Shown here piece by piece: positions 25,771 to 36,355 of a DNA stretch of 64,000 nt (the stretch's first letter is position 1; the number at the start of each line of letters is the position of its first letter). The notes under the pieces were generated by a model. The model ran no database searches. It was not told where the DNA came from and was given only the letters and a program-made list of their open reading frames with translations. The translations under genes were made by a program, and so were the position numbers. This DNA is from Flagellimonas meridianipacifica (GTDB taxonomy: Bacteria > Bacteroidota > Bacteroidia > Flavobacteriales > Flavobacteriaceae): NCBI RefSeq assembly GCF_003001695.1, contig NZ_PVYX01000002.1:62001-126000 (forward strand), written 5' to 3'.

Positions 25771-25941
25771 TTTTTCTACACTAGATTCGGTGACCGAGTT
25801 TTATTAACATTCAATTAAATAGAATAACTGGGATAATTTGTACCTTAAAATGCAAAGTAAAGCAACAAAGGGCAATTATAGTAGATATATTTTGTCCATT
25901 CAGTTCTACTCAAGCTAATTCAGATTAAAAACACGGTCAAA

Positions 25942-26703
25942 ATGAAAAGAGTAAATGGAAAAGTCTACTTGCTGTCATTGGCATTGGCGGTCAGTACGAT
26001 ATCAACCGCCCAGTTGGGAGCATCAAATTTTAGTGCATCCAATGCAGATTTGGATGCTTCAGGAAGGAATCCGAGACTGGATTTTGCGTTTCAACAAGTA
26101 AGGAATCAAAAACCTATAGAAAAGAAAATCAAGATACAAGGTTCTGCTTATTTTCATGAGGACTATAGGAAAGCTTCAATTTACAGTGGGGATGGAATCG
26201 AAGGAGTCTTGTTTCTAAGATATGATGGTTTTCGAGATCAGTTCGAAATCAAACCTACAACCAATAATGAAGAGACCCAAGTCCTACTTCCGCGTGAGGA
26301 CATATATTGCGTACTCGATGGAAAAACAGCTAAATTCAAAAGCTATAATGACAAGAAAGGAAAGTTTAAGCAAGGTTATCTTTTTATCTTGGCAGATTTA
26401 GAAGATATGATTCTATATGAAAGACAGACAAAACTTTTTAAAGAAGGAAAAGAGGCAAGAACTTCTTTAGAACTTAATGTACCCAATCGTTTTGTTGAAT
26501 CGCGACAGTTGTTTTTGGGTAAGAAAAATGGGGATGAAGAAGAAATACAATTTTTTAAAACTTCAAAGAAGGAAGTATATGCGCTGTTCGATAATGAACC
26601 TGAGGCCAGTAAAAAAATAAAACAGTTTGTTTCTAAAAATAGGTTGAACCTTAAAGAAACTGCTGACGTCGCCAAAGTGTTTAGGTATTACAATACATTA
26701 TAG
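25942..26703 (+). CDS. Exported protein, unknown function
   Basis: 253 residues with a signal peptide (cleavage after STAQ, ~1-23). The mature part includes SAYFHEDYRKASIYSG...GVLFLRYDGFRDQFEI and a lysine-rich C-terminal part. Flavobacteria have many such periplasmic proteins. It is a single gene followed by a strong terminator. Confidence 0.72.
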   Translation: MKRVNGKVYLLSLALAVSTISTAQLGASNFSASNADLDASGRNPRLDFAFQQVRNQKPIEKKIKIQGSAYFHEDYRKASIYSGDGIEGVLFLRYDGFRDQFEIKPTTNNEETQVLLPREDIYCVLDGKTAKFKSYNDKKGKFKQGYLFILADLEDMILYERQTKLFKEGKEARTSLELNVPNRFVESRQLFLGKKNGDEEEIQFFKTSKKEVYALFDNEPEASKKIKQFVSKNRLNLKETADVAKVFRYYNTL

Positions 26704-26720
26704 AAAACTAGAGAGAATAA

Positions 26721-26750
26721 AAAAGGCCATCCTTGTGGATGGCCTTTTTT
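26721..26750. terminator. Rho-independent terminator, usable in both directions
   Basis: A 12-bp stem (26721-26732 with 26737-26748) with loop TTGT, an A-run before and a T-run after. It lies between the convergent 253-residue exported protein and the lipoprotein of the SusC locus. Confidence 0.92.
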
Positions 26751-26769
26751 GTTGGTATTAAAAAAATGG

Positions 26770-27813
26770 TTATTCGTTATTTGCAGTAAAGATAACAGGC
26801 CAATCTGCACCACCTTCTCTGGTCAACACAACAGTTCCTCTATCACCGGCTGAATTTGAAAATTCAATGGTCATATCCGCACCAGTAACATTGGTAATGC
26901 TATAGGAATACGTCAACTCTGTGTCAGAATCATCATCATCATTGGGGACAACAACACCCTCATTGAGAACCACTTCACCATCTGGTGTCAATTCTGTGCA
27001 GTCCCATTCAATAGTAATCTGTTCTCCTGTTGCAGCTCCTCTTCCTGAATAACAATCCTCAAATTGTCCAAAACTCATGTCTGAGGAAATATAAACACCA
27101 CTTGAATCCTCAGTCCAAGTTACAGTACCGTTCAAGTCTGCCCCAGAGCACATACCGCCTCCACCGGGAGCAGGAAGAATACCTGTCGTTACGTAGGAGT
27201 GCGTTCCAGCCAAACTTTCGGTAATAGAACATTCAATTACTGGAAAATACTCAAATGGCGCTGAGAAGAAAGCACCACCACTTACTGGCCCACCAACATC
27301 TGTGTTCGTAAAAGTCTCTCCGTTGGTTAAATTAAGTACCAAACGAAACTCAAAACGATCTTTACCTATAATCATTGTTTCATCAATTCCTGTTGTAGAA
27401 ACTAATTCGTCCGATGTAAAAGTTACCGTTATTTGAGGTAGTCCTCTATCTCCAGTACTGAAGTCACTGGCTTGCAGAGTACGTAAAGGCACTTCCGAGG
27501 TAGTCATATCGTCGGCATCGCCAGCTTCCTCAAAAGAGCGGTCATCGAAGTTAACAAAGATTTCTACACTTTCAAGCAAAGCTCCTTCTTCCTCATCCTG
27601 CTCTTCCAGTACAAGGGTGTATACTGATCCTGCATCAAAAGAAGTAGTGATGTCATTGTAGACCAAATCATTGTCTTCATCTATAGTTCTAATAATAGCA
27701 CCGGTGCCAACTTCCTCCAAAATGGTATCAACAATCTTGTCGTCCGATTCACAGGCAAATAGTGTAGCTAGTGCTAAACTTAATACTGCTATTTTATTAT
27801 TGTTTGTTTTCAT
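26770..27813 (-). CDS. Lipoprotein of the SusC/SusD locus, unknown function
   Basis: 347 residues from the ATG at 27813. The lipobox cysteine is Cys21 (LATLFACES). The mature protein is very acidic and beta-rich, with a cysteine-containing C-terminal domain (ITESLAGTHSYVTTG..., CYSGRGAATG). No domain is named with confidence. It begins 15 bases after the SusD-like gene stop, so it is the third gene of the locus and probably a surface-exposed ligand-binding partner. Confidence 0.75.
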   Translation of the reverse strand: MKTNNNKIAVLSLALATLFACESDDKIVDTILEEVGTGAIIRTIDEDNDLVYNDITTSFDAGSVYTLVLEEQDEEEGALLESVEIFVNFDDRSFEEAGDADDMTTSEVPLRTLQASDFSTGDRGLPQITVTFTSDELVSTTGIDETMIIGKDRFEFRLVLNLTNGETFTNTDVGGPVSGGAFFSAPFEYFPVIECSITESLAGTHSYVTTGILPAPGGGGMCSGADLNGTVTWTEDSSGVYISSDMSFGQFEDCYSGRGAATGEQITIEWDCTELTPDGEVVLNEGVVVPNDDDDSDTELTYSYSITNVTGADMTIEFSNSAGDRGTVVLTREGGADWPVIFTANNE

Positions 27814-27828
27814 TGTCTGCGTCAAATT

Positions 27829-29541
27829 TTAGTTAGCTATTGGGAATGTGGGTGAAGCCGGATTGTTATCCCAAAAGACTTGAATCGTTTGATTTGGCTT
27901 TGGATCCACAGAAGAATTGTTGTTCACAAAGTCCGCCGGGTAGTTCAAAGACCTAATATAAGATCCTGGTTCTGGTTCTAGATTAGGCTGAAAGGTTGTT
28001 GGGAAACCAGTTCTTCTGTAGAAGTTGTACCCATCAATACCATTACCAAACATCGCTATCAAAAATTGCTCTGCAAGAACATCCCATTTTCCATCCATAT
28101 CCGCAGCATCAAAAAGATCACTAATGTCGCTACTGTGGTCTGAAATATCCATGTCTGAAGGAGCAAAAGCACCGTTAGCTGATGCATCCAAAGAGATGAA
28201 GGATTGAACCTTAGTTACTGACTTATCTAAACCGTCTAAAATGAACTGTCTTGCTCCATCAGTATCATTTTCAACCATCGCTACCTCAGCTTGCATAAAG
28301 TCAACCCATGAGGCTAGCATTATTGGAGTGACACCGGCACCACCGCCACCATCACCAACAGAGAGTCCTTCAAAGCTACTATCGTCAAAAATACCACCAG
28401 AAGGATAAACTCCATATACGGCTCTTGTGAACCCATCAGGTGGAATACCAGCATTCTGTCCATGATCTCTACCCCAATATCCGTTTGGAAGCACGCAGAA
28501 GGTGAAATTACCATCTGCATAATGGGCAGGTATTGGCTCCAATCCGCATGCTAAAGTCTCCTCGTTAGGTGGAATCTCTGCACCTGGAACAGCATTAACC
28601 TGTCTGTAGAAATAATAACGAATTCTAGGATCATCAGATGTGTCCATAAGGTTCATCAACCAGTTTGGCAAATAATCTGCACCTCCAGAAGGTGTGTAGT
28701 TATCAGCATATCTTGGATGTCTGGCATCTGGAAGAATGGAATTGGTTCCCCATTGGAACTGTAAGTCCTCTGCGGTTTCATCAATAAAGTTGTTTTCTGC
28801 AACAATAGCGTTAAAACTAGCTACTGCACTTCCATCAACCAATCTGCTTTGCAAATATATTTTCATTCGCAAAGTATTACAAGCTTTAACCCAGTTACTC
28901 CAAGTACCTCCGTAATAAAAATCATTTTGAGGCTCGGTGATTACATCTCTTTCAAAATTGGCAATGGCCGAGCTAAGTAACCCCAAAGCTGCTTCATAAA
29001 TACTAGCTCCAGAATCCACATTAGGATTAAGTATTGGAGTTTCAGCAGTAGCCTGAATTGCTTCTGTATATGGTATATCTCCAAAGAAATCCACCAAAGT
29101 CACGATAGTATAGGCTTCGATAAATTGGGCAATGGCCGTATGTCTAAACAGTTCATTAGCTTCTGCTACCGGAGCTAATGCTCTAATATCGGCCAATATA
29201 CCGTTTACCTCTAGGCCAGAAGGTAAGGTTTCACCGTTATCACCTTGGTAAGCGATGTTCCATTCCAAGTTGAGCTGTACAGGATTCAGGTTGGCAATGT
29301 TCTGATAGTTACGTCCGTTTAAATAACCGATACGTACCAAGTCGCCGCCATTTTGACCCATTAGTTCTACAAACGTTGCAAAGTCTACTTGAATTGAATT
29401 CAAAAGAAGGTCTGCGCTCGATTGATCCAAACTCAATTCGTTTGGATTATCTGTTAGATCAAGTTCAATGGTTTCGCAACCTACTAGTAGCAAGGTTGCG
29501 ATGAGTGCACTTGAACCAAATTTTTTAAATATTCTTTTCAT
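27829..29541 (-). CDS. SusD/RagB-like outer-membrane lipoprotein (SusD-like_2 type)
   Basis: A 570-residue lipoprotein with lipobox cysteine Cys22 (LLLVGCET). It has helical TPR-like SusD features (WNIAYQGDNG, LADIRALAPVAEANELFRHTAIAQFIEAYTIVTLVDFFGDIPYTEA) and belongs to the SusD-like_2 type. It is the lid of the SusC transporter. The pair lies in the order susC-susD, 16 bases apart. No glycoside hydrolase, sulfatase or peptidase lies beside it, so the substrate cannot be read from context. Confidence 0.93.
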   Translation of the reverse strand: MKRIFKKFGSSALIATLLLVGCETIELDLTDNPNELSLDQSSADLLLNSIQVDFATFVELMGQNGGDLVRIGYLNGRNYQNIANLNPVQLNLEWNIAYQGDNGETLPSGLEVNGILADIRALAPVAEANELFRHTAIAQFIEAYTIVTLVDFFGDIPYTEAIQATAETPILNPNVDSGASIYEAALGLLSSAIANFERDVITEPQNDFYYGGTWSNWVKACNTLRMKIYLQSRLVDGSAVASFNAIVAENNFIDETAEDLQFQWGTNSILPDARHPRYADNYTPSGGADYLPNWLMNLMDTSDDPRIRYYFYRQVNAVPGAEIPPNEETLACGLEPIPAHYADGNFTFCVLPNGYWGRDHGQNAGIPPDGFTRAVYGVYPSGGIFDDSSFEGLSVGDGGGGAGVTPIMLASWVDFMQAEVAMVENDTDGARQFILDGLDKSVTKVQSFISLDASANGAFAPSDMDISDHSSDISDLFDAADMDGKWDVLAEQFLIAMFGNGIDGYNFYRRTGFPTTFQPNLEPEPGSYIRSLNYPADFVNNNSSVDPKPNQTIQVFWDNNPASPTFPIAN

Positions 29542-29557
29542 TGTTAATCTTTTTAAT

Positions 29558-32500
29558 TTAGAATGTGGCTTTTACACTTAGACCATATCTTCTTGCACTA
29601 GGTCCAGCCAAGAAATCAAATCCTCTACCGTTACCTACACCCAAACCAGCTTGGTTAGGATCGAAGTTAGTTCCATCTGGAACGTTAAGTGCATCATAGA
29701 ACAGGTTCAAACCAGTTGCTGTTATGCTCAAAGATCCAAAAGGTGTCTTATCCAAGAACTTTTTAGGCAAGGAATATCCTAAGGAAACCTCTTGTAAACG
29801 TATTACAGTTCCGTCATAAACCCCTAACTCATCCGGACCAAACAAAACATTATTGAAGTAGAATGTAGAGTTATTGATTTGCTTAGTATTTGGACTTCCA
29901 TCGGATTCCTGAACCCCTGGTAGGATAAAGGTGTTGATTCTATCCACTGTATCAGTAGTCAAACCTCTACCCAGTAGAGTTGAAATTGTTCTAGAGTAGA
30001 TGTCTCCTCCTTGCGTATAGTTCAACAGGAATGAGAATGTAAAGTTCTTGTAAGAAATATTGTTGTTCACATTCAAAATCCAATCTGGGTTTGGATCTCC
30101 AATCACAAACTGTCCTTGTTCTTCAATATAATCACCCGCACTATCAACCAAGAATTCTCCATTTTCATTACGGGCTATTCGAGTACCTACTAAAACACCC
30201 AGCTGTTCTCCTTCTATGGCCGCATTACCAATATCATTGAATCCAGAATATACAATGATGTCTGTGTCGGCACCTAAATCTTCTACGGTTGCATTGTTGG
30301 TAGTGAAGTTACCATTCACGTTCCAGCTGAAACCACCTTCATCCTGACTATTGAACAGATTTAATCCTAAGTCAATCTCCAAACCGTCACCTTTGATTTC
30401 ACCAACGTTGGTCTGCTGTCTTGTAAATCCAGTGGAAGGATCTAACGGTCTGTCTACAATCAAATCTTCCGTAGTTCTACTGTAATATGAAGCTTCCAAC
30501 GAAACTATATTGTTGAATAACCTGGTCTCAATACCCACTTCAAACTCCTGCAAAAGTTCTGGCTGCAAGTCAGGATTACCAAGTCTGTTTCCTACCGAGT
30601 TTGTTACGATATCCACACCTTCATCTTGGAAGAACTGTGTGTTGATATTAAGGTTTGTAGCAACAGGGAATCCAGTTGGGAAGTTTGCAGATGTCCCAAA
30701 ACCTGCTCTAAGTTTTAAGTAATTTATTCCTTTTTCGGATTTCAAACCGTCAAAAACAGTTGTTGGAATGAAGGACACACTCGCACTGGGATAAAAAACT
30801 GAACGATTTTCGATATCCAAGTTTGATACCCAGTCATTTCTTCCTGCCAATGTCAAGAAAATCCATCTGTCATAATCAAAATCTGCTTGAAGAAAAGCTC
30901 CAGCAATATTTCTTTCTTGAAAGAACTGAATCTCATTTTGGTTGGCAAAGTTCACATGTCTAAAAACATCAAATACTTGCTGACCGCTACTTGCTACACC
31001 ATTTCTATCCAAAACTTCTCTTCTGGAAGTAATACCAGCGTTGAATGTCATACCTACTTGGTCAGTAAGGTCATAATCTCCATTCAAGATAAGGTCATGG
31101 TTCAAGATGGTGTTGGTATTGTTCCAAGTTTGGTAGAAACCACTTATCAGTTCTGCATTTGGTTGGCCTCTTCCTCCCGCATTTTGTTGGTTTACATTAT
31201 TCTCACTAAATACATCTAAACCAAATCTGTATAATAAATTAAGGTTGTCATTAAAATTATAGGTCAAGGACATATTACCAAATACACGATTGGTTACCTG
31301 CTGCACTTTAGCGTTGGCAACGGTCCATAATGGGTGTTGAATACTGTTATTCTGTCTGTAGTAAACACTTGAACCATCAAGTGGGTTTTGGAAAGGTAAT
31401 CCAATTAAATCCACACTTCTAGGCGTAAAGAATAATTCTCCGAAAACCGATGAACCCGTTGCCTGGTTCAATGCTCCGTTACCCACACTGGCCGCAACTG
31501 GAGGAGTACGGAAATCCGTGTTTGAGAAGTTCAATGTACCAGCTACAGTGAACTTGTTGGAAAGGATAGCTCTACCCCCAAGTCCTATTGTATATCTTCT
31601 AAGATTATTTCCAGGAGTAAATCCTTCATCATCTAAATGACCGAAGTTAGCGTTATATGATACTTTTCCATCGTCAGAAGCTCCTCTAATATTAATGGAG
31701 TTGGACTTAACGGTTCCAGTTCTAAAGAAATCAGGAACACTATTGTAAGGTCTCCATTCATATCGAACTCCTGCAAACTCAGGGAACGCATCAGGAATAC
31801 CAGTGGCGCTTGCAGCGGTAGAGTATGGGTGAGCCAAGGTACCATCGTCATTAAAACCTACATTGTCTCTTGAATCTACACCATTAATCCAACCTGCGAC
31901 ACCATCTCTTTCAAAACTAGGTCCCCAGTTACTGAAGAACCATCCAAAAGCTTGGTCAAAACCATTTCCAAACTGGTTTTGATAATCTGCCAAGGATGCA
32001 ATTTCATTAAAGAAAAGGGAGGAGGTTACGGTAATCTCATTTTTCTTTACCGCCCCTGCAGAGGAACCATTCTTTGTAGTAATCAATATTACACCATTAC
32101 GTCCCAAAGTACCATAAAGAGTTGCTGCAGCCAAACCTTTAAGAACGTTTACACTCTCTATGTTGTTCGGATCTAAATCCAAAAATCGGCTTGAACCTGA
32201 GTTACCATCGATAAAGTCATCATCATCATCACCATCGATACCCCCTACATTATTAGTGTCACTGGAAAACGGTACGCCATCAACAATGAAGAGTGGTTGG
32301 TTGCTCCCGCTAAAGGAACTAAAGCCACGGATGATGATATTGGTTCCAGAACCTGATAAACCACTTTGTTGAGTAATGTTAAGACCAGAAGCCTTACCAG
32401 TCAAAACTCTACCAACATCACCTTCTGTTCTCTGCTCTAAGGCTTCGCTTCCCACCTCTGATACAGCATATCCCAGAGCTTGTTTCTCTCTTTTAATACC

Positions 32501-32830
32501 TTGGGCTGTAACGATTACCTCTTCAAGAGCTTGGGCATCCTCCTCCATTTGGACATTGACGGTATTTCCAGCACCAACAGTACGTCTTACCTCTTTTTGA
32601 CCAATGTAGGTAAAAAGAAGTGTCTGGCCCACGCTTGCCGAAATAGAGTAATTCCCGTCAAAATCTGTTTGAGTACCATTACTGGTACCTTCTACGACAA
32701 TGTTAACTCCAGGAAGCGGCAGACCGTCGGAATCTGTAACCGTACCTGAAATCGTCTTGTCTTGTGCAAAGGAAAGATGCACAACAAACGCCAATAGTAG
32801 CGTTAACAATCCATTAAGTTTTGTTCTCAT
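29558..32830 (-). CDS. SusC/RagA-family TonB-dependent outer-membrane transporter
   Basis: 1090 residues. A signal peptide (~1-22) is followed by a carboxypeptidase-regulatory-like domain (TISGTVTDSDGLPLPGVNIVVEGT, 29-~105). Next come a TonB box/plug region (ALEEVIVTAQGIKREKQALGYAV; then VLTGKASGLNI and SIRGFSS-like IIIRGFSSF) and a 22-strand barrel ending LSVKATF. It imports large nutrients across the outer membrane with TonB energy. The asparagine-rich extracellular loops are typical. Confidence 0.95.
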   Translation of the reverse strand: MRTKLNGLLTLLLAFVVHLSFAQDKTISGTVTDSDGLPLPGVNIVVEGTSNGTQTDFDGNYSISASVGQTLLFTYIGQKEVRRTVGAGNTVNVQMEEDAQALEEVIVTAQGIKREKQALGYAVSEVGSEALEQRTEGDVGRVLTGKASGLNITQQSGLSGSGTNIIIRGFSSFSGSNQPLFIVDGVPFSSDTNNVGGIDGDDDDDFIDGNSGSSRFLDLDPNNIESVNVLKGLAAATLYGTLGRNGVILITTKNGSSAGAVKKNEITVTSSLFFNEIASLADYQNQFGNGFDQAFGWFFSNWGPSFERDGVAGWINGVDSRDNVGFNDDGTLAHPYSTAASATGIPDAFPEFAGVRYEWRPYNSVPDFFRTGTVKSNSINIRGASDDGKVSYNANFGHLDDEGFTPGNNLRRYTIGLGGRAILSNKFTVAGTLNFSNTDFRTPPVAASVGNGALNQATGSSVFGELFFTPRSVDLIGLPFQNPLDGSSVYYRQNNSIQHPLWTVANAKVQQVTNRVFGNMSLTYNFNDNLNLLYRFGLDVFSENNVNQQNAGGRGQPNAELISGFYQTWNNTNTILNHDLILNGDYDLTDQVGMTFNAGITSRREVLDRNGVASSGQQVFDVFRHVNFANQNEIQFFQERNIAGAFLQADFDYDRWIFLTLAGRNDWVSNLDIENRSVFYPSASVSFIPTTVFDGLKSEKGINYLKLRAGFGTSANFPTGFPVATNLNINTQFFQDEGVDIVTNSVGNRLGNPDLQPELLQEFEVGIETRLFNNIVSLEASYYSRTTEDLIVDRPLDPSTGFTRQQTNVGEIKGDGLEIDLGLNLFNSQDEGGFSWNVNGNFTTNNATVEDLGADTDIIVYSGFNDIGNAAIEGEQLGVLVGTRIARNENGEFLVDSAGDYIEEQGQFVIGDPNPDWILNVNNNISYKNFTFSFLLNYTQGGDIYSRTISTLLGRGLTTDTVDRINTFILPGVQESDGSPNTKQINNSTFYFNNVLFGPDELGVYDGTVIRLQEVSLGYSLPKKFLDKTPFGSLSITATGLNLFYDALNVPDGTNFDPNQAGLGVGNGRGFDFLAGPSARRYGLSVKATF

Positions 32831-33254
32831 TACTTTAATTATTTGAATTAGCTGGCCCTAAAGTCATAATTTCATGTTAATAATCCAAAGGATTTTAGAT
32901 AAAATTTTAGAATTCCTTAAGAATTTGGAAAGGAATCAAAAAAGTTCGCAAAGTTTAGAAAAAACACAATTGTCGCTCTTCTTTTTGAGGATTTGTCAAA
33001 AAAGACGGGGGATCCCCACTTTTTTTAAATACGGGGCTCTTTTAACCTCAGATAGAATAAATATATAAGGTATAGTTTTGAATTTTTGGGTTGTAATAAT
33101 TGAAAGCCTGAAAGGATAAAACCACTGTTTCCTCTTCTTAAAATCAAGGTTTTAATTCTGAGATGATATTCACCAAATCATTCAATGTTTTTTAAACCAA
33201 GTGCTAAATGGTCTGCTACCTATTAATTATTCTTCTAAAAAAGATAAGGACCAT
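32831..33254. other. Long gap between susC (minus) and the rpsL promoter (plus)
   Basis: The 424 bases between the divergent susC start and the rpsL promoter hold no convincing gene. No flavobacterial -7 box was found facing susC. At 32998-33027 an A-run, a GGGG-GAT-CCCC hairpin and a T-run form a terminator-like structure. On either strand it would end a short RNA or insulate the two loci. Confidence 0.55.
32998..33027. terminator. Terminator-like hairpin in the susC upstream region
   Basis: An A-run (32998-33003), the stem GGGG (33007-33010) with loop GAT and CCCC (33014-33017), and a T-run (33020-33026). The arms AAAAAAG and CTTTTTT also pair, with a small bulge. No gene precedes it on the plus strand and susC lies beyond it on the minus strand, so it could end an antisense RNA or attenuate susC. 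The GC stem is only 4 bp, so confidence is moderate. Confidence 0.4.
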
Positions 33255-33284
33255 TTGATTTATTCCTAATAATCACTACATTTG
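33255..33284 (+). promoter_or_regulatory. rpsL promoter (TTG-N19-TACATTTG)
   Basis: TTG at 33255-33257, a 19-base spacer and TACATTTG at 33277-33284 match the flavobacterial housekeeping consensus exactly. The early transcript contains a 5-bp hairpin, CCCTC-AAAAC-GAGGG (33288-33302), and runs 27 bases further to the rpsL ATG. It probably drives the whole downstream ribosomal cluster. Confidence 0.72.
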
Positions 33285-33329
33285 CACCCCTCAAAACGAG
33301 GGTTGTTTTGATTTTATAAAGAAATTTTA

Positions 33330-33704
33330 ATGCCAACAATTTCACAATTAGTACGAAAAGGAAGAGTCACAATTACCAAGAAGAGTAAATCGGCTGCTTT
33401 GGATTCGTGTCCTCAAAGAAGAGGGGTTTGTACGCGTGTTTACACTACTACGCCAAAAAAACCAAATTCTGCAATGCGTAAAGTTGCTAGGGTTAGGTTA
33501 ACGAACGGTAAAGAGGTAAATGCATACATCCCTGGAGAAGGTCACAACCTCCAAGAGCACTCGATAGTATTGGTAAGAGGTGGAAGAGTAAAGGATTTGC
33601 CTGGTGTGCGATACCACATTGTTCGAGGGGCTTTGGATACTGCTGGAGTAGCAGGAAGAACCCAAAGACGATCAAAGTATGGTGCAAAGCGTCCTAAAAA
33701 GTAA
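33330..33704 (+). CDS. rpsL: 30S ribosomal protein S12
   Basis: 124 residues, full length. S12 lies at the decoding centre. The family signature [17 protein letters not shown] is present. Lys43 and Lys88, the classical streptomycin-resistance positions, are the wild-type residues, and Asp89 (site of methylthiolation by RimO in E. coli) is present. It is the first gene of the cluster. Confidence 0.98.
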   Translation: MPTISQLVRKGRVTITKKSKSAALDSCPQRRGVCTRVYTTTPKKPNSAMRKVARVRLTNGKEVNAYIPGEGHNLQEHSIVLVRGGRVKDLPGVRYHIVRGALDTAGVAGRTQRRSKYGAKRPKK

Positions 33705-33727
33705 TTAAACACTTTTAAGAAGAAGAG

Positions 33728-34204
33728 ATGAGAAAAAGACAGGCAAAAAAAAGACCGTTGTTGCCAGACCCAAGGTTCAATGACCAACTGGTAACACGTT
33801 TTGTCAATATGATGATGTGGGACGGAAAAAAATCCGTTGCCTACAGAATTTTTTACGATGCCATAGACATCGTTGACGAAAAGAACACGGACGAAGAAAA
33901 AACTGCTCTTGAACTTTGGAAGGATGCACTTTCAAATGTTATGCCACACGTTGAGGTAAGAAGTAGAAGAGTAGGTGGAGCCACATTCCAAATACCAATG
34001 CAGATTCGTCCTGATAGAAAAATTTCTACTGCTATGAAGTGGTTGATTAGTTATGCTAGAAAGCGTAATGAGAAATCCATGGCTCAAAAATTGGCTGCTG
34101 AGATTTTGGCTGCTGCCAAAGAAGAAGGTGCTGCAGTTAAGAAAAGAGTAGATACACACAAAATGGCTGAGGCCAATAAAGCATTCTCACACTTTAGATT
34201 CTAG
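33728..34204 (+). CDS. rpsG: 30S ribosomal protein S7
   Basis: 158 residues. S7 nucleates the 30S head and binds the 3' domain of 16S rRNA. Visible: MRKRQAKKR opening, the [16 protein letters not shown] signature and [13 protein letters not shown]. It starts 23 bases after rpsL with fusA 8 bases downstream, the standard str order. Confidence 0.98.
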   Translation: MRKRQAKKRPLLPDPRFNDQLVTRFVNMMMWDGKKSVAYRIFYDAIDIVDEKNTDEEKTALELWKDALSNVMPHVEVRSRRVGGATFQIPMQIRPDRKISTAMKWLISYARKRNEKSMAQKLAAEILAAAKEEGAAVKKRVDTHKMAEANKAFSHFRF

Positions 34205-34212
34205 TCAATACA

Positions 34213-36342
34213 ATGTCAAGAGATTTAAAATACACAAGGAATATTGGTATTGCAGCTCATATTGATGCTGGTAAGACCACAACAACAGAACGTATTCTTT
34301 TTTATACAGGTGTTAGTCACAAGATTGGTGAGGTGCATGATGGTGCTGCAACAATGGACTGGATGGAGCAGGAACAAGAGCGTGGTATCACCATTACCTC
34401 GGCCGCTACAACTTGTACCTGGCAGTTTCCAACGGAGCAGGGTAAACCTACTTCTGATGCCAAAGACTACCATTTCAATATTATTGATACTCCCGGACAC
34501 GTTGACTTTACCGTTGAGGTGAACCGTTCTTTACGTGTTTTGGATGGGTTGGTTTTCTTGTTTAGTGCGGTTGACGGTGTTGAGCCACAATCGGAAACTA
34601 ACTGGAGGCTAGCTGATAACTACAAAGTACCGCGTATCGGTTTCGTAAATAAAATGGACCGTCAAGGTTCCAACTTCTTGAATGTGTGTAAGCAGGTTCG
34701 TGAGATGTTGGGCTCTAATGCGGTGCCAATTGTGTTACCGATTGGTGAAGAAGCTGACTTTAAAGGTATTGTTGACCTTGCTAAGAACAGGGCTATTGTG
34801 TGGCACGACGACAACTTTGGTTCTACGTTTGATGTTATCGATATTCCTGCTGAGATGGAAGCTGAGGTAAAAGAGTATAGAGCCGCTTTAATTGAAGCAG
34901 TAGCAGAGTACGATGAAGCTTTGATGGAAAAGTTCTTCGAAGATGAAGATTCTATAACAGAAGAGGAAGTGCATGCGGCGTTGAGAGCTGCGGTCATGGA
35001 TAGAGCCATCATCCCTATGGTTTGTGGTTCTTCATTTAAAAACAAAGGGGTGCAGTTCTTGTTGGACGCAGTTTGCCGTTACTTACCTTCTCCTTTGGAT
35101 AAGGATGATATCATAGGTACGGATCCTGCTACTGGTGAGGAAATCACCAGAAAGCCTGACCCAAAAGAGCCTTTTTCTGCTTTGGCGTTTAAGATTGCTA
35201 CTGATCCCTTCGTAGGTCGTTTGGCATTCTTTAGAGCATACTCTGGTCGTTTGGATGCTGGTTCTTACATCTTGAATAACCGTTCAGGTAAGAAAGAGCG
35301 CATCTCACGTATCTACCAAATGCACTCCAACAAGCAGAATGCTATTGAATATATTGAAGCCGGGGATATTGGAGCTGCTGTAGGATTTAAGGATATCAAG
35401 ACTGGTGATACCATGTCTTCGGAGAAGCATCCTATTGTGCTTGAAAGTATGGATTTCCCTGATCCCGTAATCGGTATCGCGGTTGAGCCTAAAACTAAAG
35501 CTGATGTAGATAAATTGGGTATGTCTTTGGCCAAATTGGCTGAGGAAGATCCTACATTCCAAGTTAAGACTGATGAAGCTTCTGGTCAAACCATTATCTC
35601 TGGTATGGGTGAGCTTCACTTGGATATTATTGTTGACCGTTTGAGACGTGAGTTCAAGGTTGAAGTGAACCAAGGTCAGCCTCAGGTTGAATATAAAGAG
35701 GCCTTGACTGCAGTTGCGAATCACAGAGAGGTATACAAAAAGCAAACCGGTGGTCGTGGTAAGTTCGCGGACATTGTGTTTGTTATGGAGCCTGCAAGTG
35801 AAGAGGCTGGTGCTGGTTTGGAATTCATTAATGAGATAAAAGGAGGTAACATTCCTAAAGAATATATCCCATCCGTAGAAAAAGGATTCAAGGAGGCTAT
35901 GAAGAATGGTCCTTTGGCTGGATTCGAGATGGATAGTATGAAGATTACCCTAAAAGATGGTTCTTTCCACCCTGTGGATTCTGATTCTCTTTCTTTCGAA
36001 CTTGCTGCTAAACTTGGATACAAGGAAGCTGCAAGAGCTGCAAGAGCTGTGTTGATGGAACCTATTATGAAATTGGAGGTATTGACTCCAGAAGAAAACA
36101 TGGGTGACATCGTAGGGGACTTGAACCGAAGAAGAGGTCAAGTAAACAATATGGATGATAGAGCTGGTTCTAAAGTTGTAAAAGCTGAAGTACCATTATC
36201 TGAAATGTTCGGATACGTAACTTCTTTGAGAACGTTGTCTTCAGGTAGAGCAACGTCTACTATGGAATTTTCACATTACGCAGAAACTCCTTCTAACATT
36301 GCAGAGGAAGTAATCAAATCTGTAAAAGGGGTAACCGCTTAA
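34213..36342 (+). CDS. fusA: Elongation factor G
   Basis: A 709-residue translocase GTPase. The G1 motif AHIDAGKT is at 15-22, G3 is in [12 protein letters not shown], and G4 is in [10 protein letters not shown]. Domains II-V follow (G'-free [18 protein letters not shown]; domain [13 protein letters not shown]-terminal [21 protein letters not shown]). It is the third gene of the str segment. tuf does not follow, and rpsJ comes directly, the usual Bacteroidetes arrangement. Confidence 0.98.
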   Translation: MSRDLKYTRNIGIAAHIDAGKTTTTERILFYTGVSHKIGEVHDGAATMDWMEQEQERGITITSAATTCTWQFPTEQGKPTSDAKDYHFNIIDTPGHVDFTVEVNRSLRVLDGLVFLFSAVDGVEPQSETNWRLADNYKVPRIGFVNKMDRQGSNFLNVCKQVREMLGSNAVPIVLPIGEEADFKGIVDLAKNRAIVWHDDNFGSTFDVIDIPAEMEAEVKEYRAALIEAVAEYDEALMEKFFEDEDSITEEEVHAALRAAVMDRAIIPMVCGSSFKNKGVQFLLDAVCRYLPSPLDKDDIIGTDPATGEEITRKPDPKEPFSALAFKIATDPFVGRLAFFRAYSGRLDAGSYILNNRSGKKERISRIYQMHSNKQNAIEYIEAGDIGAAVGFKDIKTGDTMSSEKHPIVLESMDFPDPVIGIAVEPKTKADVDKLGMSLAKLAEEDPTFQVKTDEASGQTIISGMGELHLDIIVDRLRREFKVEVNQGQPQVEYKEALTAVANHREVYKKQTGGRGKFADIVFVMEPASEEAGAGLEFINEIKGGNIPKEYIPSVEKGFKEAMKNGPLAGFEMDSMKITLKDGSFHPVDSDSLSFELAAKLGYKEAARAARAVLMEPIMKLEVLTPEENMGDIVGDLNRRRGQVNNMDDRAGSKVVKAEVPLSEMFGYVTSLRTLSSGRATSTMEFSHYAETPSNIAEEVIKSVKGVTA

Positions 36343-36355
36343 AATATTCAGCAAG

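Noticed and set aside
32874..33068. Open frame of 64 codons in the susC-rpsL gap
   Set aside because: Biased lysine/leucine/phenylalanine composition, no family features, and it runs across the terminator-like hairpin.
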